The notes under the pieces were generated by a model. It was not told the origin of the DNA. It saw only the letters and a program-made list of their open reading frames with translations, and did not search any database. Position numbers and translations under genes: made by a program. Positions 6,509 to 9,039 of a DNA stretch of 9,039 bases are shown in pieces; the stretch's first letter is position 1; each line of letters starts with the position of its first letter. Origin of the DNA: Thermoplasmatales archaeon ex4484_6. Lineage in GTDB: Archaea; Thermoplasmatota; Penumbrarchaeia; Penumbrarchaeales; Penumbrarchaeaceae. Location of the stretch: positions 1 through 9,039 of the forward strand of contig NJDO01000074.1 of NCBI GenBank assembly GCA_002254385.1, read 5' to 3'.

Positions 6509-7468
6509 CTACTCCACACCCACGTATCTGGTCAGGAACTCGTAAAATGCGTTTATTATCAACTGTTTCTGTTCGTCCTCCAGACGCTTGAACTCCTCGA
6601 GCACAAGATAGTTGATCCCGCCCAGAACCTTTATCGCAAACAGATCGTCCCTGTGGGGATTCACGTTCGCCTGGGACTGGGAATGCTGCTCGGAGCCCAT
6701 TATCTTGTAATCATGGGTGGCTTCCTTGAGGAGTATCATGTCCATGTTCCTGAATCCCACGTGCTGATAGGCTGCGGATTTCATCCGGATGAAGGGGTAG
6801 AGGAACTCCCCGGTGTCCTCGAACGGGAGCGGATTTCCCTCTATCATCAGTATCTTCCCCAGAGCCTCCAGGCAGTCCATCAACATCTCATCATAGGTAT
6901 TGTAGCTGCTCTTCAGCTTGATCGCGGACATCGCCGCCTGAACCTGGGAAGCTCCCGGGCCCTGATCCATCTGCAGTCCCACATCGGCGGCCGGGATTTC
7001 CACCTGGGATTGACGTTTGCAGGAAGGACAGGTGAGCACGTTCTTCCCGGGCTTTACATAGGATGTGAAGCTGTTCCTGCAGTAGGGACAGGTGAACTGC
7101 GCGAAGGTCTGGCCCTGCGGCTGCTGTTGGGGGTAGCCCCCGCCCTGAGAAGGCGGATTCATGGGATCGGGGGGCTGTCCGCTTCCGGAGAATTTGAACA
7201 GGTAGTACTTGTACGGATTGTACGGGTTGACCATCGGATTCGGATCATTGACCTCCACGACGAGATGGCAGCCGTTCTGATAGGCATATCCCTTGGCGGA
7301 CTCTCTCAACTGATCGGTGGTCATCATCTGCCTGTATTCTATGGGGGTTCCGAACAGCTGAAAACCCTGCCCCGCCAGGATCTGAGCGTACTGATTTATT
7401 TCGGCCCTGCTTGCGGTCTTGAGTTTGACCGAAGATGTACCTCCCCTTTTGAATATCGATGGCGACAT
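6509..7468 (-). CDS. unknown protein with central zinc ribbon and Pro/Gln/Gly-rich linker
   Basis: I do not recognise this 319-residue protein. It has three parts. Residues 1-95 form a soluble, mixed alpha/beta-looking N-terminal segment, with a KLKTASRAEINQYAQIL helix followed by HLVVEVNDPNP. A flexible linker follows (about 95-123, SGSGQPPDPMNPPSQGGGY and a PQQQPQGQ run). The next part is a zinc ribbon with Cys127, Cys130, Cys147 and Cys150 (CPYC and CPSC, 16 residues apart). The C-terminal domain (about 182-319) is helical, with no membrane segment or signal peptide. The longest frame begins at GTG 7477, but GAGGAG lies 8 bases before the ATG at 7468, so I chose the ATG. It sits between the TBP pair and folD on the same strand. 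A zinc ribbon could bind nucleic acid or protein; nothing further can be claimed. Confidence 0.8.
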   Translation of the reverse strand: MSPSIFKRGGTSSVKLKTASRAEINQYAQILAGQGFQLFGTPIEYRQMMTTDQLRESAKGYAYQNGCHLVVEVNDPNPMVNPYNPYKYYLFKFSGSGQPPDPMNPPSQGGGYPQQQPQGQTFAQFTCPYCRNSFTSYVKPGKNVLTCPSCKRQSQVEIPAADVGLQMDQGPGASQVQAAMSAIKLKSSYNTYDEMLMDCLEALGKILMIEGNPLPFEDTGEFLYPFIRMKSAAYQHVGFRNMDMILLKEATHDYKIMGSEQHSQSQANVNPHRDDLFAIKVLGGINYLVLEEFKRLEDEQKQLIINAFYEFLTRYVGVE

Positions 7469-7489
7469 TTGGAACACTCCTCATAGGCG

Positions 7490-7523
7490 AAAAAAGGTGC
7501 TATCACTCCTGTTCATGAAAAAA
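7490..7523 (-). terminator. two T6 tracts after the TBP operon
   Basis: On the minus strand a TTTTTT run at 7518-7523 and another at 7490-7495 lie in the 83-base gap after the 286-residue gene. Oligo-T tracts are the core of archaeal intrinsic termination, so these could end the TBP message. No strong hairpin is needed or seen. Read-through into the zinc-ribbon gene is not excluded. Confidence 0.35.
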
Positions 7524-7551
7524 TTACTTGGTATTTGAAACTTCCCGCCCC

Positions 7552-8412
7552 TCATCCCATCACCAATGCATCCATCAGAAGATCCCTTTCCTCGAACTTG
7601 AGAAGGACCTTGACAGCCAGATTGTAAGCGTATTCGGGTCTTTCGCCGAAGGTGTACAGAAGGAGTTTTGATTCCTTTCCCTGTCCTATGACCTGTATCT
7701 GTACCGCCCATTTCCTGCCTTTCTTGTCAGTCGCCGCCAGCTGCGAGATGCCCCTGAACCCCTTCTCGTTCAGCAGCTCATTTGCCTCCTTGAAACCGAT
7801 GGATTCCATTCTCTCCCTGAGCTTCCTGTAGAGCTCCCCGGGAGGATGCTTGACGATGTCCGTCTCCAGGGTCCATCTGTAAAGGTCACCCGTCATGAAC
7901 CTGAACCGATCCTCGTCCAGCATCTCTGGTATGAATTTGGGGACGACCACCTTCACGGGCTCGCTCCTGAGGACCACCCTTTCCTCCACCTTGTATCTGA
8001 AATCGAAGAAGAGAATCTCGAATTCGAATTCCTCCTTCCCTCCATGGTACGAAGGCCGGAACGGGACCTTGATGGTAAGCGATTCGTCGGGGTCCAGCAT
8101 CCTGTTCTCGGTCACGGGCTCGCCGAAGGAGCCAAGCTTGATCCTCGGAGGGAACTTCACTCTCAGGTTTCCCATGGGATAATCCGTTCCGTTCCGGACC
8201 TCGATCACATATTCCATGCCGGATACATGCCTCTCGTAATCATCGGAAGGGATGAATTCGAAATGATGGTCGACCAGCAGGGATGAATCCTCTGTCTCCT
8301 CGGGGCCCTCGTAATCATATCTCCCCTGGTACGGACCTTCCGGGTATCCTTCATCCTGATAACGTGCTGCCGTTCTTCTTCGCTTCCTCAGGAACCTGTC
8401 AAAAAAACCCAA
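7552..8412 (-). CDS. unknown two-domain protein cotranscribed with TBP
   Basis: This 286-residue protein is not one I recognise. It opens with a short amphipathic, very basic stretch (MGFFDRFLRKRRR, residues 1-13) and a Tyr/Gly/Pro/Glu-rich linker (18-45). Residues about 50-160 look like a beta-sandwich of the Ig or adaptin-ear type: alternating strands such as MEYVIEVRNGTDYP, DESLTIKVPF and FEFEILFFDFRYKV. The rest (about 165-286) is alpha/beta, with a helix around 191-204, then RKWAVQIQVIG and a closing helical segment. There are no cysteines, signal peptide or membrane helix. The start is TTG, preceded by a GGGGGGGAT tract about 4 bases away; the next in-frame Met is residue 66, inside the domain. 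It begins 12 bases after the TBP stop, so the two should share a transcript. That context hints at, but does not show, a link to transcription or a membrane-associated role through the basic N-terminus. Confidence 0.8.
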   Translation of the reverse strand: MGFFDRFLRKRRRTAARYQDEGYPEGPYQGRYDYEGPEETEDSSLLVDHHFEFIPSDDYERHVSGMEYVIEVRNGTDYPMGNLRVKFPPRIKLGSFGEPVTENRMLDPDESLTIKVPFRPSYHGGKEEFEFEILFFDFRYKVEERVVLRSEPVKVVVPKFIPEMLDEDRFRFMTGDLYRWTLETDIVKHPPGELYRKLRERMESIGFKEANELLNEKGFRGISQLAATDKKGRKWAVQIQVIGQGKESKLLLYTFGERPEYAYNLAVKVLLKFEERDLLMDALVMG

Positions 8413-8424
8413 GATATCCCCCCC

Positions 8425-8967
8425 TTACAACAATCCGGCCTCTGTGAGTTCCTTCACGATCTGCTGAAGTGCCCTGTCAATATCCGGGATCTTTCTGGCT
8501 CCAGTGCAGACGATCTTGCCGGAACCGAACAGAAGTGCCACGACCTTGGGTTCGGCCACCCTGTATACGAGTCCGGGGAACTGCTCCGGTTCGTACTCCA
8601 CCCTCTCCAGGCCCAGGGTTATCGCGATGGAATTGAGATTGAGCTCGCTCTTGAGGTCCGTTGTTGCCACGATGTTCTGTATCTTCACATCCGGTTCCTC
8701 GAGAACATCTATACCGAGCTCCCTTATCTCTCTCATGACCCTTCTTACCACCTCATTGGCCATCTCCACACTCTTGGCTCCCGTGCAGACGAGCTTCCCG
8801 CTCGAGAAGAGCAGAAGGGCCGTTTTCGGTTCCTTGATCCTGTATATGAGACCTGGAAACTTCTCGGGTACGTATTCGGCATCCTCAAGGCTCATTGATA
8901 TCTTTTGAAGGTCAAGCAATGCACCGGCAGACGCCGAAGCCACGACGTTCTCGACGTTTATATCCAA
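8425..8967 (-). CDS. tbp: TATA-binding protein (TBP)
   Basis: TBP is the general transcription initiation factor that bends the TATA box and recruits TFB and RNA polymerase. The protein shows the two direct repeats of the TBP saddle. Repeat one contains KFPGLIYRIKEPKTALLLF and SSGKLVCTGAKS. Repeat two contains QFPGLVYRVAEPKVVALLF and GSGKIVCTGARK. The four intercalating Phe positions (one FPG and one LLF per repeat) are all kept. It lacks the acidic C-terminal tail seen in some archaea. I prefer the TTG at 8967 (180 residues, starting M-D-I-N-V-E-N-V-V-A-S) because a perfect GGAGGT lies 6 bases before it. The alternative ATG at 8994 has no ribosome binding site and adds GSDLGGGPL, of which GGG is translated from the GGAGGT site itself. 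The 286-residue gene follows after 12 bases. Confidence 0.98.
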   Translation of the reverse strand: MDINVENVVASASAGALLDLQKISMSLEDAEYVPEKFPGLIYRIKEPKTALLLFSSGKLVCTGAKSVEMANEVVRRVMREIRELGIDVLEEPDVKIQNIVATTDLKSELNLNSIAITLGLERVEYEPEQFPGLVYRVAEPKVVALLFGSGKIVCTGARKIPDIDRALQQIVKELTEAGLL

Positions 8968-8973
8968 TGGACC

Positions 8974-8979
8974 ACCTCC
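8974..8979 (-). promoter_or_regulatory. Shine-Dalgarno site pointing to a TTG start for TBP
   Basis: GGAGGT on the minus strand, 6 bases before the TTG at 8967, the same sequence and spacing as at hppA. It lies inside the frame if the ATG at 8994 were used. Confidence 0.6.
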
Positions 8980-9032
8980 CAAGTCACTTCCCATCTCGAT
9001 GAAGGACAGGGGATTTGTTGTAAGTTCCCGCC

Positions 9033-9039
9033 ATATAAA
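9033..9039 (-). promoter_or_regulatory. TBP gene TATA box at the window edge
   Basis: TTTATAT on the minus strand matches the archaeal TATA consensus. Its centre predicts transcription start near 9010, giving a leader of about 43 bases to the TTG or 16 to the ATG. Upstream BRE bases lie outside the window. A TBP gene with a good TATA box could be subject to autoregulation, but that is not shown. Confidence 0.6.

Noticed and set aside
6485..7486. A 333-residue plus-strand frame opposite the zinc-ribbon gene
   Set aside because: The minus-strand frame has a ribosome binding site, paired Cys knuckles and sensible composition. The plus frame is a mirror with His/Leu/Gly-rich sequence and no domain.
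8440..8940. Internal repeat spanning the two halves of the TBP gene
   Set aside because: It is the ancient duplication found in all TATA-binding proteins, not a new repeat.
1..9039. Search for CRISPR arrays, tRNA or rRNA genes, insertion sequences, integrases, toxin-antitoxin pairs or defence genes
   Set aside because: I saw no regularly spaced repeats, no cloverleaf or rRNA-like stretch, and no transposase, nuclease or recombinase motif. The block reads as an ordinary chromosomal housekeeping region.

Overview
The window is a piece of an archaeal chromosome. The clearest evidence is a complete TATA-binding protein gene at the right edge. Supporting signs are archaeal-style TATA boxes about 26 to 28 bases upstream of predicted transcription starts, one apparently leaderless gene, strong GGAGGT ribosome binding sites at other genes, and an archaeal-type peroxiredoxin with the C-terminal Cys pair described for Aeropyrum Tpx. 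A Thermoplasmatota-like euryarchaeal lineage is my best guess (membrane pyrophosphatase, FolD, PD40 and lipoprotein exported proteins), but this rests on memory of family distributions and is not proven by the sequence.

Layout, left to right. Positions 1-1491 hold two plus-strand genes for exported or surface proteins: the C-terminal part of a PD40-type beta-propeller protein, whose beginning lies outside the window, and a small lipoprotein. They converge on a long minus-strand block. Read in its own direction (right to left), that block contains: TBP; a 286-residue unknown two-domain protein starting 12 bases after TBP; a 319-residue unknown protein with a central zinc ribbon; FolD; a small membrane zinc-ribbon protein 21 bases after FolD; a K+-dependent-type membrane pyrophosphatase with a secreted N-terminal domain; and a peroxiredoxin.

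Likely transcription units are TBP plus the 286-residue protein; the zinc-ribbon protein, perhaps with its own weak promoter; FolD plus the membrane zinc-ribbon protein from a good TATA box; hppA alone from a promoter in the 220-base gap; and prx alone from a promoter preceded by an inverted repeat. Functionally these are mostly housekeeping genes: transcription initiation, one-carbon metabolism, energy conservation from pyrophosphate, and peroxide defence.

I see no CRISPR array, tRNA, rRNA, insertion sequence, integrase, defence cassette or other sign of an accessory island, and nothing I can honestly call a new multi-gene system. The most unusual items are the pyrophosphatase fused to a roughly 160-residue extracytoplasmic beta-rich domain, its double acidic residues at the ion-gate helix, and the two unrecognised genes next to TBP. 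Several starts were moved from the longest open frame because a ribosome binding site clearly favours an internal codon (hppA, prx, the 319-residue gene and, with a TTG codon, TBP). No gap between genes exceeds 220 bases.
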